From NCBI GenBank assembly GCA_013399015.1, contig VWZX01002936.1:1-64000 (forward strand): a stretch of 64,000 bases of DNA. The letters are read 5' to 3'. The stretch comes from Galbula dea (lineage: Eukaryota > Chordata > Aves > Piciformes > Galbulidae). Made by a program: the position numbers and the translations under genes. The notes below the pieces were generated by a model that did no database searches, had not been told where the DNA came from, and saw only the letters and a list, made by a program, of their open reading frames with translations. Of this stretch, positions 12,359 through 24,307 are shown piece by piece (the stretch's first letter is position 1; every line of letters begins with the position of its first letter).

Positions 12359-15300
12359 GCGAGAGAGGTTTTAAGGTTAAAAAAAGTACAGCAGAGTAGG
12401 GCTACATCTAAAAACTCCTCTTGATCCTCTTGTTTGTGAACTAGTGATGTACAGTATGGTAGAAACTGCATATGGGTTACCCTGGGGGCTTGTGAGTGCC
12501 TCTGATCCTTGTATGTGCTCCTAGTTGCCTTGTCTTGGGAAGTCAGCAGAAGTGCTAAGACTACAAACTGCCCAGTCTCTGGCAGGCTACATCTTGTTGA
12601 TCACTTCCTTAGCCAAGGCAATACAAACAGGAATGCTGATGTAGGCAGTTAGGCTTTGGACTGACCATAAGACATTCTCAGCAATAAGAATAATTTCAGA
12701 AAAGGGGACTAAGGGAAATATTTTTTGCTTAATAAGTTAAAACATTTCATCAGTCACATACTACACAACACACAATTTTATAAACTGTTGCACTTTGCCT
12801 GGATGTAAATGGATTGTGACTGATAATCCATAAAAAACTAATAGCTATTTGTGAGGGTTTTAATGGAATAAAAAATATCACAGTAATGAAAAAGCTGACG
12901 TTTTAAGGACTGATAAAGCAACAGATTCATCAGAAGAATGTGTTAGCAGAACAGCTATGTATACTCCTGGCTATATATAACAGATCCATCATCAGAAGAT
13001 AGCAAATATTAGAGGATGAAGATAACTAAAAATTGAGGGTAACCAAAAACCCAGGAAATTGAAATTGGAGGTATGCGAATTTGATAGAGATTGATGGAAA
13101 AAAACCCTCTTTTCTAAAAAAGGATTGAAAACTAGTACTATGGAAGAATTGCATTCCTGAATGCTGTTGGTCTGGTCATTAGCCTGTATGATACCAAGCA
13201 AAATTATCTCACCACAGGCTTGCATGTTCAGAGCAAATATCTGAGCCTGTGCTGTTTAATTGAGTTTTGCTCTTTGATGTATTTAATTGGCCGTCTTCTA
13301 TTCAACTTAGATTGGATTTTTATAAACCTCAGAGTCATTTCTTTTTCATGAATTCTATCTTCCTCTGCCCTACCAGAGGGGTGTAACCATTTCCTCATGA
13401 CAGAAGAAATCAAAGGGGAAGTCAAACAACACATTGCCTAATCAATATTGGTAAGTGCATGTCACTGAGTAATTGATTTGCATCGTCCATGGGATTTTTC
13501 ATTGCAGCCTGATACCATAATGAGTGGTCAGCAGAGCAGAACCGGTCTAGACAGAAGGCAAAGGCCTCTGGTGAAAATGAGCCTTTTTCAAAGGTAACTT
13601 CAGGAAATACTGGAACAGAGGGGCTTTTGTTATTTTTTTTAATTAGATGCAACTTGCTTTCTAAATCAGTACCAGTCCTTCCTTAAATTAAGAAAAGAAG
13701 TAAACACTGGAATTAATAATGACATAATATAACTGAACCATGGCTACTTATCTCCATCCCCCTTTGTTATTTTTAAGGACCTGTTTACTGAATTCAACAG
13801 TAAAATCTCATTAATAATTAAATACCTAATTTTCTTTAGAGAGAAAAAATAAGATAAATACACTATTTTCTTAGGTAATTCATGGTTATGAATTGAATGA
13901 TTTGCTTAAAATCAATGTTAATAAATAATGTATAGGATTGTTTTTCAGCCATCCCATAAATACTAAGCTGATTGAAGAAAAAGAGAACATACTCCTGGAA
14001 ATATATCTTAAGGCAGTGATAAGATTTTTGTGTGCATGTTCCCATTTATATGAAATTGATTTCACAATTCCACTGGTGAATGAAGCCTCATATTAATCAA
14101 CTGAACACATGCACGAGCGGGTGAGCATTCAAACATAGCTTTTCTCTTACTCAGTTGCTGCTCAAGGCCCCCATGGTAGGTAGCTGATGTCCCTTTGCCA
14201 TGTATACTGTCTTGCACTTCTTTGCAGGATTAGGACCCACATCTCACAACTGTTACTACTCCTTCACAGATAACTACTAACCCTTCTACATCCTATATAA
14301 CTCACTGAGTACTTTTTTGTTGTGCTGCATCTGGTTTGCCTTTGTGCCCTGCATAAGGATGGCACCTTGCCTAGCTGAGGCAGAAAGGCACTACCAGGTT
14401 ATTGCTGGCAGGGAATGGCTGAGCTGGAAGTGACTTGTTTTATAAAAGCTATAACACTACTTATGGCATGGAGGTAAACAAGGTTTTGTGGGGTTCCAGG
14501 CTGGGGAACTTTGTAGTCCCTGAAGTTTGCATCATCAAAGTTATTAATGTTAAAACTCTCAGTGATGAAAATCAAGACAGATCAATTACAATTTAATGAT
14601 TCATAATTTTGCCTTTAGGTGAGCTGGTAACTTTTGTTTATTACACTAGACATAAAAGACAGTGTGAAACTGGTCAGGAGGTTCTTTTGTCTTCTCTTCT
14701 CTGTGTCCCTATCCCCACCCCTCGAAAAGCCAAGTAGTATTACGTAAGGAATACACTGAAAGTTGTGTAAATAGGTTTTGGTCAGCCATGTAAGCACAGA
14801 TCCTGCTAACATGCCTGATTCTGTTAGTTGCATCAATGTAAAACTAAATACAAGGAAAAGGATTCCTAACTGGCACTGACAAGCAGCAAGTGTAATCTGT
14901 GGAATAGACTGTGCTCTCAAAAAGGGAAGGGTCACATGTGACAGCCTTTGGAGACAGGTGCAGTCCATACCCTGGAACATGCAACAGCTTTCCTCAGAGA
15001 AAATAGAACAAATATTCTAGTTTCTCAGGTAACTTACATTTACAGTTGAAAGTGTGAGATGTTGCCAGTAAAGGGAATAATGTGAAGTTGGTTTGTTTTT
15101 TTTTTCCTTCAATAAGCATTTAAAATCTAGTGAGAAAGTGTGAATCCCCTGAGATAGGAACTGTGGTGCTTAGCACTGGAATCCTGTTTTCAGCCATGGG
15201 AGTAAGTGGTTGGATAGGAGCATCATCTCTGAAATAGTGAAGATTACAGAAGTGTGGGATGATGCATCATGGATGAGGAGGGAATTTCCATGTTTTGGCT

Positions 15301-16823
15301 GCAGTGATCCTGAAGCTCTGAGAAGGAGGTAAAGTGTTAATATGAGCTCTGAAACAAGCTGTAGTACTGAGAGCTGCTAGACAATGCAGTATGCAAGGAA
15401 GGCAATAAATTATATAAGGTAATGAACAGATTTACAGACTTGGAAAATAGTGAAGAAGAAAAATGCATTTAGGTTAAAAGCAAGCAATGAGTTTCTGGGC
15501 AGGTATGAACATACATTCTGAACAAGGGAGGATAAGGTTGGGAACACTGTGTGAGTACCTGCTATAAAACCAGTCTCTCTGACTTGGAAACCTTCTGGAA
15601 GTGACATCAGGCTTAATTATGTGAATACTCTTGCTGTTCTATTAAAAAGTTCCAGCACAATCCATGAAATACTCCCTCCAGAAATCACTTCAGACATGAA
15701 GTGCCCCACAGTCTCGTAGGTCACATTGAATGTGCCAGGCAGCACCTGAGCATGTCACTTGGGTGATCACAGGAGTCTTGTTCTGCAGAGTGCATTAACT
15801 GAAAAGAGGATTATGCAAACAAACAAAAAAATTCTAGGGAAAGTGCACCAAAAACCAGTTAGTAAAACATAAGGAAAATCAGCAGCAACCATGGTTACCT
15901 CAGGCTCTGATGTTGTGGATTGACAGAGGAGTTTGTGGCCATTTCAGTAGCCTTTGGAGTCTGCTCTACACAGCAGATGCTGGCTTTGTTCTGTCTCCAG
16001 TCAGCTTTGTAGCATGTGCTCTTATGGGAGAGATTGCAGGACTGAACAACAAACCATGTTCTCCCCTCTCCCCTAAGCAGACCCTGATAAAATCTGACTG
16101 AAATGGAATAATTCCAAGTGAATTGCCTCAAATTTCTTTTCTGCTCAGTTGTTCAAATTTCAGGTTTTTTTCCCTGGCAGTGCCAGAGTCACTGTCCTTC
16201 CCCATCCTAACTAACAAAAGCAGTTAGTCTAAATGTGAATTAAGGTGGGTAAAAAAGAAAAGCTTTTAAATCTTTATTGAAAAGAAGGTGGATGTAGAGG
16301 GCCACAAGCTTATTATTCACCTTACCAAGTTACCTTTTTGTTTGGTTTTGAGTGGTCTGTAGTCCTGAGAGGAATTTGCAATGAAGCTGCAGAAAACACC
16401 AACTGCAGTCTAATGGAGTGTCAAAGAACATAATTAGATATGAAGACAGATGGTATAGGCATTGTTACAGGCAACTTAGAAAATTGCAACCTAGACAACT
16501 CCCACTTAGTTGAGGATTAGTTATAGCTGAATGTTTCTCCCTGAAACTGGGGAGGGAAAAATGTTGTGCATGTCAGTGTGTATGGGGGTTTTCCAATTGA
16601 GAGCTTCAGTGAAAATGTTGCTGTGGTTTAAATGAGACACCTCCTTACACTCAGCTCAGAGGAGCATACTTCAGAGCCTTCATGGAAAAAATCAGGTTCT
16701 TGGCCTCAAGCTTCCAATGAGATGCCTGAAGTTGATGGGAGACTATCCAGATATCTGGGTGTCACTATAGTCCTATTCATCTTACTAGCTAAGAATAGGT
16801 CTTTGTATTTTTGACTGAGGACT

Positions 16824-16843
16824 GTCTTTCTTTAAAGAAAGAC
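16824..16843. repeat. 20-bp perfect palindrome
   Basis: The half-site GTCTTTCTTT is followed immediately by its exact reverse complement AAAGAAAGAC, with no spacer. The match stops at the next base pair on each side. No neighbouring repeat explains it. It could be a chance feature of purine/pyrimidine-rich DNA or a dimeric protein-binding site. Confidence 0.9.
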
Positions 16844-18469
16844 TGACAACTTTTAAAAAAGTGTTAATTTATACACATACCTATGAAGCAGAAAATACTT
16901 TATGGTACCTAATGTTTCATCATTTATAGGATTTTCATTTGGAATTGCTGATTAAGCTCTTAATCTTTCTATGTTTATTTTTATGTGAAGCATGTTAGTA
17001 TCGCTTATTTCAAATCAAACTGAATGTCAAGTGACTTTCCCACTTCCTCTGCAGATTTACTGTCTGTTCTTATGTGCAAGCTTGAAAAATTACAAAATGT
17101 GGAATTTTCTGAAGGAAAACAGAAACCACTTAGTTTTGATTGAATTTTGGTGATGTTTCAGAGTAGGTCTGGTATGTTTTTCTTTGTAGGAATAAGCTAG
17201 GAAATAACACACAGAGCTGTAACAACCTGCTTGTGAAATACAGATAAATACAATGGGTTCATAGAGCTAAGGAACTGGCAATAGAAGTTTTGGGCTGCTG
17301 TGTTCTTCTGTGTGCATATTACATGCTTATTCAATTTTGGATCAGTAATTAAGGGGTGATATCACTCCTATAAGCAAAGCCAGAGCATTGTTATCTGAAC
17401 ACTCTGTGTACTATCCCACAAAGTTTTGGAAAACCTGCAAAACTAGAATCACTGAGTAAGTGCATCTCTACAAAACTTTCCAAAGAACAGATGTTCACAG
17501 CAGACTGTCATTTGATCTGTGTTCTGTGAAGTACTCCCACATTATTAGATGGGTTAATGCTGCACTTGTTGAAGGTAAGGAAAGGTAAAATTAGAAATAG
17601 CTTCAAATTACATTCAGCCAACTTAAACATTTTCTCCAGACTTTGCCTGCATTATGCTGTCTTATTTTACTTTATCTGGAGTGAACTTTGTTGAAAGGTC
17701 TTATAAGCAAACCTCACTTGTTTCTCAAAGGGACAAACCTCTTTGGAACCAAGAGAAGTTATGAGATGATGTGACAGAGAGGTGTGACTAATATGTGCTA
17801 TTCAAGTCTTGATTTCTTCAAGGCAAAAATGTTCAGTGTGAACTGTAAAGTAGATCATAAAAGCCTGTAATAAGAAGAAAAACTGAGTTCCATAACATTT
17901 GATAGTGAAACCTTGTAAGAGATTTTGTCTTCTAAAGGCTGATCCCAAGATTAAAATTAAAATCTCACTTAAAATAGCAAAACTGTGCAGCAGGAAGGAA
18001 TATTAATGCTGGTTTGAAAACTATTAGAAAGAATCATGAAAGAAATGGCAGGCAATGAATTTAGGAAAAAGTCTATTAGTACACAGTGCTAACTAATGAA
18101 TAAGTTATGTGAGTTGCTTAATAAAACCCTTGGCAGGAGAAAGTAAACTGCTGCATGTGTATTTACATGAAGTCTTCATCTTTTCATGCTTTAAGGAAAG
18201 GAACTTATTGAAGACAACAGTAAAGAGTTGAGCAATAGTTTTAGTAGTTACTGTTTAAGAAATGGCAGAAGCAATGCAGTGTGGAGTAACATTACCTAAG
18301 CAGTTCACTCCCCAGTGTTCTGTGGAATTGTAGTCCTCTCATCTTCCTGATCTTTTAATACTGCTTGATTTCTCATAATTCCTTAATAAAATAAGCATTC
18401 AAAAGTTACAAAATGGCAGCATATTTTGCAGTACTAATTTGATTGTTGAAAGCAGTAACAGCTTAGTGT

Positions 18470-18566
18470 GTCCTGAGCAACCTAGTCAACCCCGTATCTG
18501 ACCTGAGGTGGGACCAGCATCTTCCTGAGATGCCTTTCCAGCCTGAGTTATCCTGTGGTGCTGTGG
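18470..18566 (+). repeat. CR1 LINE, diverged 3' end fragment
   Basis: The segment follows the order of motifs in a CR1 3' end on the plus strand. CCTGAGCAACCT comes first, then a region matching GTGGGACTAGATGATCTCCTGAGG with substitutions, then CCTTTCCAGCCTGAG, and finally degraded tail units (TTATCCTGTGGTGCTGTGG). No coding part is retained. Divergence is clearly higher than in the copies near 23.9 and 38.5 kb, so this is probably an older insertion. The left boundary is uncertain by about 10-20 bases. Confidence 0.72.
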
Positions 18567-20874
18567 ATACTTGCATTAACATTAGCATAAGACAGTTAAT
18601 GTTCAAATACCCTGGAGATGCTGAGCAAGGAAAGCAAACTGATAATGGCTCCTGGCCAGGCATGCTGTAATGCCCTTTTTTCCTCATAGTCTTCTTTCAG
18701 GCAAGTCCTAAACAGTGTTGCCATTTACCTCTTCCCAAGTAAGAAACAACATGCCAGAGCATAAGTGGCACACAGTGAGGCAGGCTGACAAATTTGATGA
18801 TGTGTATTGGGCATAGAAAGCAGCATTTTAGTGTTTCACCCAGATATCCATATGCCACAAGTTGTGGTGTTTGTATCTTCTTTTGTCTCATTACCAGAGT
18901 CTGTGATTAGCTGTTTGTATTAATTTGCAAGAAATAAAATGAAGTAGGAATTCCAGAAGTAAGACAGCTTTGCTCACAACAATGGTGTCAGTCCAAGCCT
19001 GTGTATCAGGACCCACTTGTGGAGAAATTCTCCACTGACAGCTGACTTTGAAATGCTGAGTGAGTCTTTCATTTTGAGACCTAAAAAACTTACTCATTTA
19101 AAACAAAAGTAACATAAGAGATAATGTATTAAGAAAGGTTTCCTTGGATGATGTTAAAATCCCACAGGAAATAGTCCTATCTGAAAATTCTGGTGAAACT
19201 TGTTTGTAAACTTTAGCTAATAGCACTTCTGAGTAATAGTTTTGGATTGGAAAATCATAATGGGTTATTGGTATTCAAGTGAGTGCACCAAGTGTGCCAT
19301 CCTTACTTTAAATTAATATCTGATAAAGTTGTGAGAAGTGGTTCTTAAATTGGACTCGTCTTGTGTATTAATTAGGACTTGCTCTCAATTCTTCTCATAG
19401 TGCTTGTGATGAAACAAATCATTCCTCTGGGCCAGATGGTGCCTCTTGTCAGGTTAACTAAAATACCATGCCTGCTATATAGCAATAGTTATGCAAATAA
19501 ATAATTTGTCACTCCTTTGACCAAGGCAAACAACAAAAAAAAAATCTACTAAATATCTATCCTGTCCAAAACATTGGAAATGGTTTCTGGAGCTGTCAGA
19601 TTACATTCAAACCCTTTTGCTCTTGCTGATCCATACCTTACTGGTGAGACTTCCCTGGTTTCATCAGCATCCTTTGTGGAGCAGGATGACAACCCAAAGT
19701 GTAGGAAGAGTACAAATGCCACCACAGGTAGAACATTGGCATTGGGCAGCCTTACAGCAGCCAGCACTGGTTTTGGCTTTTGTTTGTTTGCTTGGAGACC
19801 TACATAAGTGTGCCTTTCTTCTCCCTTGCTAGTAGAGATCTCAGAAGTCTGCAGCATGAGAGTTTTTGTATTGAAACATTTTTAAAAGCAAATACAAGGA
19901 GATGAATTTCCACTCTGAAAGTGATATGCACGGTGCGAGCCTAGAGCAAAGGATCCATCCATGTCATGTGTCTTTACCAAAGTTGATCTGATTCTGCAGA
20001 CATGCTATTGTGTCTCTGTAAGATGATGCTCTAAACAAGGCAAATGGTACATTATAATTTACTTTCCATTTCATCCTGGAAACCTTGAATACCATCATTT
20101 ATTATCAGTTTTTTAAGGGAGAAGCTGTGAGGCTAATGCAGAAAAATGTGATGGGAGTTTGAAATTTCTTTTATCTCTACAAAGATATAACACTCCCCCA
20201 AAAAACCTTATCCCTGCTTCTACCAAGACAATTATCTTGTGCTTGCTTAGGTTGTAGTTTTAACCTTTGAAACGCTGAAGGACATTGTGCCATTAATCAA
20301 ATTTATTTCAGGGCATCTGGATATGTCTTTTGTAACTGTTCAGGAAACAGGTTAGTTCTTCTAATCCCAGCTTTTTATCATCATTGTGGTGGCATTAGAA
20401 ACACGAGTCAAAGATGACTGTTCCAGCACATTTGCCTTGTGCTTATTTTCAAAACACCTCCTTTCTCTCGGTTCCTCCGCAAACACTGTACTCATAGTGC
20501 TAAACATAACCTGCAGAGGAAACGTTTTTCATTTCACTGCTGCAAGGGAAAACTTTCTTAGGTGTTTGAGGTGGCAAAATTTTGAGGGATTTAATTTCTT
20601 CATTAAACTACAAGTTAATAGTGACGCCAGCTAGAGGCATTACCTTGTCTTTTTCTGTTTCCTACACATTATTTCTGGTAGTACATTGGAAAGAGGGACC
20701 TGTCTCCTAAATTTCTGCTCCTAGAGGGTAAGAGTAAGATCTTTACATATGGATCCTCAGTACAAACAACAAAGCAGTGGTTTTGGCTAACACCTGCATA
20801 ACAAAGTTTGTGAGTTGTATGAGCCCTATTGCATTTTCAGGGTAAAATACATCCTAGAAAGGTTTTGTTGTTAA
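18567..20874. other. Unique AT-rich non-coding sequence
   Basis: No repeat or gene was recognised. The segment 19549-19857 is open on both strands (102 codons minus; 77 and 71 codons plus) and is less AT-rich than its surroundings, but no domain is evident. The remainder is plain AT-rich sequence. Confidence 0.5.
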
Positions 20875-21051
20875 ATCACTAAATCACAGAATGCGAGGGC
20901 TTGGAAAGGGATCTCGAAAGATGATCTCGTCCAACCCCCCTGCCAGGGCAGGATTCCTTAGACTAGGTCACAACAAAGCTTCCCTGATCAGGAATCAATC
21001 TCAGGCCCTGGTGGTGAGAATGCTGGATCCTAACCAGTAGGCCACCACTTG
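20875..21051 (-). mobile_element. SINE-like element: tRNA-Glu-derived head with CR1 3' tail
   Basis: Read on the minus strand, the element starts with a tRNA-like block (21051-20980) and runs directly into a CR1 3' end (20979-20875). The tail holds GTGACCTAGTCTAAGGAATCC, here split as GTGACCTAGTCTA and GGAATCC, then a GGGGGGTTGGAC motif, CCCTTTCCAAGCCC and tail units ending ATTCTGTGATTTAGTGATT. A tRNA head supplying an internal Pol III promoter plus a CR1 tail recognised by the CR1 reverse transcriptase is the known design of CR1-mobilised avian SINEs such as TguSINE1 of zebra finch, which as I recall has a tRNA-Ile head. Here the head is of tRNA-Glu type. I see no convincing target-site duplication. 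A one-off chimera between a tRNA and a CR1 transcript is the alternative. Confidence 0.75.
20980..21051 (-). pseudogene. tRNA-Glu(CTC)-derived sequence, head of the SINE-like element
   Basis: The 72-base block aligns without gaps to the vertebrate tRNA-Glu plan. The D-arm/box A region reads TGGTGGCCTACTGGTTAGGAT. The anticodon loop has CTC (complement of 21016-21018) in TTCTCAC. The T-arm/box B region is AGATTGATTCC (20991-21001), and the 3' acceptor strand is TCAGGGAA. The first four bases (CAAG instead of TCCC) no longer pair with the acceptor strand, and most differences from tRNA-Glu look like transitions. It cannot fold as a normal tRNA and is directly followed by CR1 sequence, so it is a pseudogene or SINE head and not a working tRNA gene. 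The comparison uses my memory of tRNA-Glu. Confidence 0.85.
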
Positions 21052-23847
21052 CCTGTGGCATAGGAGATTGGAGAACAAGTGATCTGGGCCATTGCATGAA
21101 CTGTCTTTTCACTTTTTGATTAAGTTTTTGTGTGGCCACAAGATTGAGAGGAAAGTAATCTAATCCAATCAAGTTATGAATTAGAGGAAGCTTGAAATAT
21201 TGCTTATGGAAACTGGGGCTCTCATTCAAGGTGTTGGTGTGCACTCAGGAATGACATTTGTTAACTGAAGGTCTGATAATACCTGTTAGTGGAAAAAACT
21301 GCCTAACTGAGAGTAGCTTGATAACTCACCACACCAAAAATTAGCACAGATGGTACATTTCATGAGCTCTCCTCCACTTTTTACATCTAATGAATAATGT
21401 AAGTGGTGTTTTTTATTGGTACTTACTGTTCAATGAATAGCAGAATGATGTGTGACCTGAATAAATATTTAAATGTATTAGTGTCTGTGATTTTTTCCCT
21501 TTGCTATAAAATTCATTTAAAAATATGTGAGGTGATTCAGAAAGGTAAAAGCAGTCAACTGGAATTGTCCCAGATTAGATGACAGAAAACATATTTGTAG
21601 TTTACTCAGCCTCTTCTCTACTGTAAAGGCTAAACAGGTTTCTGATGAATAATGACTTCTTCATACACTTTAAATTGCAGCTGACTTTGGTAAATGTCAA
21701 CTAGGCCATACAAAATGATACTGAAAGCAGTAAAATAATGTGTGATTATGTATGGTGATCTGGATGCACAAGATTAAAGAAGGCTGCAATGGGAATAGGT
21801 TTATCACGACAGACCATACATTTATTCAGTTAAAGCCAAGAGAAGTATAGGGAATGGGTACTTTTCCAAGCAGGAAACTGGGGATAAAACTCTCTCATCT
21901 CACTGTGGAAGGAAAGTAACGACAGCTATCTTACCTGTTCAAACCCCTAGCTAGGAATTCTGTTCAAGATGGGGTATTTCTGACACTGATTCAAACCATA
22001 CTCAGCTTACAGCTGCATCAGCCTGAGACCCAGTGAGCTTTGGGTGCTGGTACTTGTTTGAATTTGATGCCTTTGCCAGAAGTGTTTGCCTCTGTGTTTT
22101 ATAGATTGAACAAGATTCTTCTGATTAATTGACCTAAAGTCTGTTGCTGTGGGTCTTTTTATCTCCAGATGGTTGATGCATCATCTTCCAGAGCCCTCTT
22201 TCCCCATGCTCATTCTTCATACAGGAAGGTAGAAAGTGAAAGATGACTATATTAAACATTTCTCCTATATTACTTTTCCTGATTATTTTTTCCAGTGCAT
22301 CACATTCAGTTTGTTAAAATCTCTGATCTTCTGAATACTCCTCAAAGCAGCAGAAATTCTTTGCTCTAAAGGGATTTTTTTTGCCACATGCAATTCTTAA
22401 TGTTGTTTGTACTGAGTCTTAGTGCCCATTTCTGTATGGATTTTATGGGTTTGAGATGCATAGTGAAAGCACATGTGCTAATTCGTTCTGGCAATTTAGC
22501 TGGAAACTGCCAGGTACTGAGCACTCCCAGACATTTTAAGGGAAAGTTTCAGCTGGACTGTCTCAAGGGTGTGCTTGTTTGGTTTAAACTGGTTCAGTTA
22601 TTTCTCATCATTTCAGAAGCTCTTGGCCTGTTACTTTTTTTCAAGAGCAGATTCAACATGTCTATCTCTTGCCAGTATTTTTATTAATGATCACTAAACA
22701 AATAGTTTCTAAAGTGCAGTAAGATTATTTGAAATTGAAGATATGTTTAAGAAGCAGGAAAATCAAGTTGAGAGTTTTGTTGTTATGCTGATTTCAATTT
22801 GCTGTTTTGTCTCCTATTTCATCATGGGGAAAAAATATTAACTTGGTAGTAACCATAAGGAAGAGATCCAGTGAGTTATCTTCTGCAGTTGTTCTCAGTT
22901 AATGGTGCTCTCTGTGAAAAACTCTGAATCATCAGATATTTCTGTCTGGAAAAATAGCAGGCAGTGTGTGAAACTGTCTGATCAGGGTGGCCAGAAGTCA
23001 TCCTATCACTCAGTAGTTAGGTCAGACAGTTGAATTGTCCCACAACAAATATTTCAGTTTCTTTCTCATGAAGGAGTGCTTGTGCTATGGAGTTCATTGG
23101 CCATCCTGTTTACCGTTTTCATCTGTGCCTGACCACGTTACATCATCATGAAGGCAAGGAGTAACTGGGACTCCATCTATGGATGATCATCTCTGCTAAT
23201 CAAGACTTCAGAGAAAAAAGAATCTGCCAGGTTAGGAACAAAGAGGAAGCATACAGAGGGCTTGATCTTCAAGGCCATCTCTGCCAGTCTCCAGCCATCA
23301 CAGTCACTCTCTGTCACCCAGAACATGTGTACAGCAAAGGGCAGAGTGCTTCTGACTCTAGCATAGATGTGTACTAGTGGTTACAGCATCTTTTAAGCAT
23401 TTAACAACCAAATAAACAGGCATTTGCCAAAAGTCTTGCAGCTCACAGTTTGCCACAAAGGAATACTGTGTAACTCTTAGGGCTTTATAAAGCATAATGA
23501 GTTATTTTAGCATTTGCAGTGTGTTCTATATTTCATATCGCTTCAAAGCATATGCATGTAGATATATATGCAAATTGTGTTGCCTTTTAGTATTTGTGAA
23601 AGAAGGCACCCAGCTTTGGAGTGGGATCCAGAATACTGTGTATGCATGCCATAGATTACACAGAGGCAGGGATATCTGCAAAGGGGTTTCAGAACAAGCA
23701 ATTGAAACCAAAGTAATCTGGGGTGAGTAAAAGAGCAGACTAGACAGCATATTTCTCCATTTCCACATCTGTAGAAGGTATCTCTGTCCATGTGAGATGC
23801 TCAGTTCAGACACCTCTCTGTAAAGTAGATAATGATGGACTTCGTGT
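21052..23847. other. Unique AT-rich non-coding sequence
   Basis: No gene or mobile element was recognised. The longest frames are 99 codons (22388-22687, plus) and a 111-codon frame that mostly lies here (23526-23861, minus). Both look like chance frames and neither has a recognisable domain. Confidence 0.55.
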
Positions 23848-24307
23848 CCAGAGAAGTTCAATGATGATGGTGAAGGGTCTGGAGAATAAGTCTTATGAGA
23901 AACAGTGGAGCATTGTTTAGTCTGAGGAAGAGGAGGCTCAGGGGAGACCTTCTTGGTCTCCTTGTTCTCTACAACTACCTGAAAGGAGGTTGTAGAGAGG
24001 TGGAAGTCAGTCTCTTCTTCTGGATTACCAGTGATATCACAAGAAGATATGACCTAAAGTTGCACCAAGGGGAGGTTTAGATTGGATATTAGGAAAAATT
24101 TCTTCACAGAAATAACTGTTAAGCATCAGAACAGGCTGCCCAGGGAAGTGGTGGAGTCACCATCCATGGAGGTGTTTAAAAAAACCTATAAATGTGGTAC
24201 TTAGGGATCTGGTTTAGTGGCATGGTGGTGACAGGCTGAGGGTAGGACTTGATGATCTTAAAGGTCTTTTCCAACCATAAAGATCCTGTGTTTCTATAAT
24301 TCTATGG
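23848..24307 (+). repeat. CR1 LINE, 3' end with ORF2 C-terminus remnant
   Basis: This is a 460-bp 5'-truncated CR1 on the plus strand. It starts with the C-terminal coding part (CCAGAGAAG..., GTGAAGGGTCTGGAGAATAAG) and gives a peptide with SLRKRRLRGDL and YNYLKGGC, hallmarks of the CR1 ORF2 C-terminus. GGTTTAGATTGGATATTAGG and a CAGGCTGCCCAGGGAAGTGG motif follow, then the 3' UTR (GGACTTGATGATCTTAAAGG) and tail units TTTCTATAATTCTATGG. Stops and small indels interrupt the reading frame, so the copy is dead. The tail is preserved, giving a confident 3' boundary; the 5' boundary is approximate. Confidence 0.95.

Larger units (their letters stand above)
3070..18469. other. 15-kb unique AT-rich tract
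   Basis: This is the longest stretch of the window without a recognisable mobile element. It holds scattered short open frames on both strands, none with a known domain. The longest is 192 codons at 11780-12358 (minus), discussed separately. Small sequence features are a 16-bp AT palindrome near 7933-7948 and a 20-bp perfect palindrome at 16824-16843. No CpG island, splice-linked exon series or RNA gene could be recognised. It is most likely intronic or intergenic. Confidence 0.55.

Noticed and set aside
20980..21051. A functional tRNA-Glu gene
   Set aside because: The 5' acceptor strand does not pair with the 3' strand, the box B region is altered, and CR1 sequence follows directly. A SINE head or pseudogene fits better.
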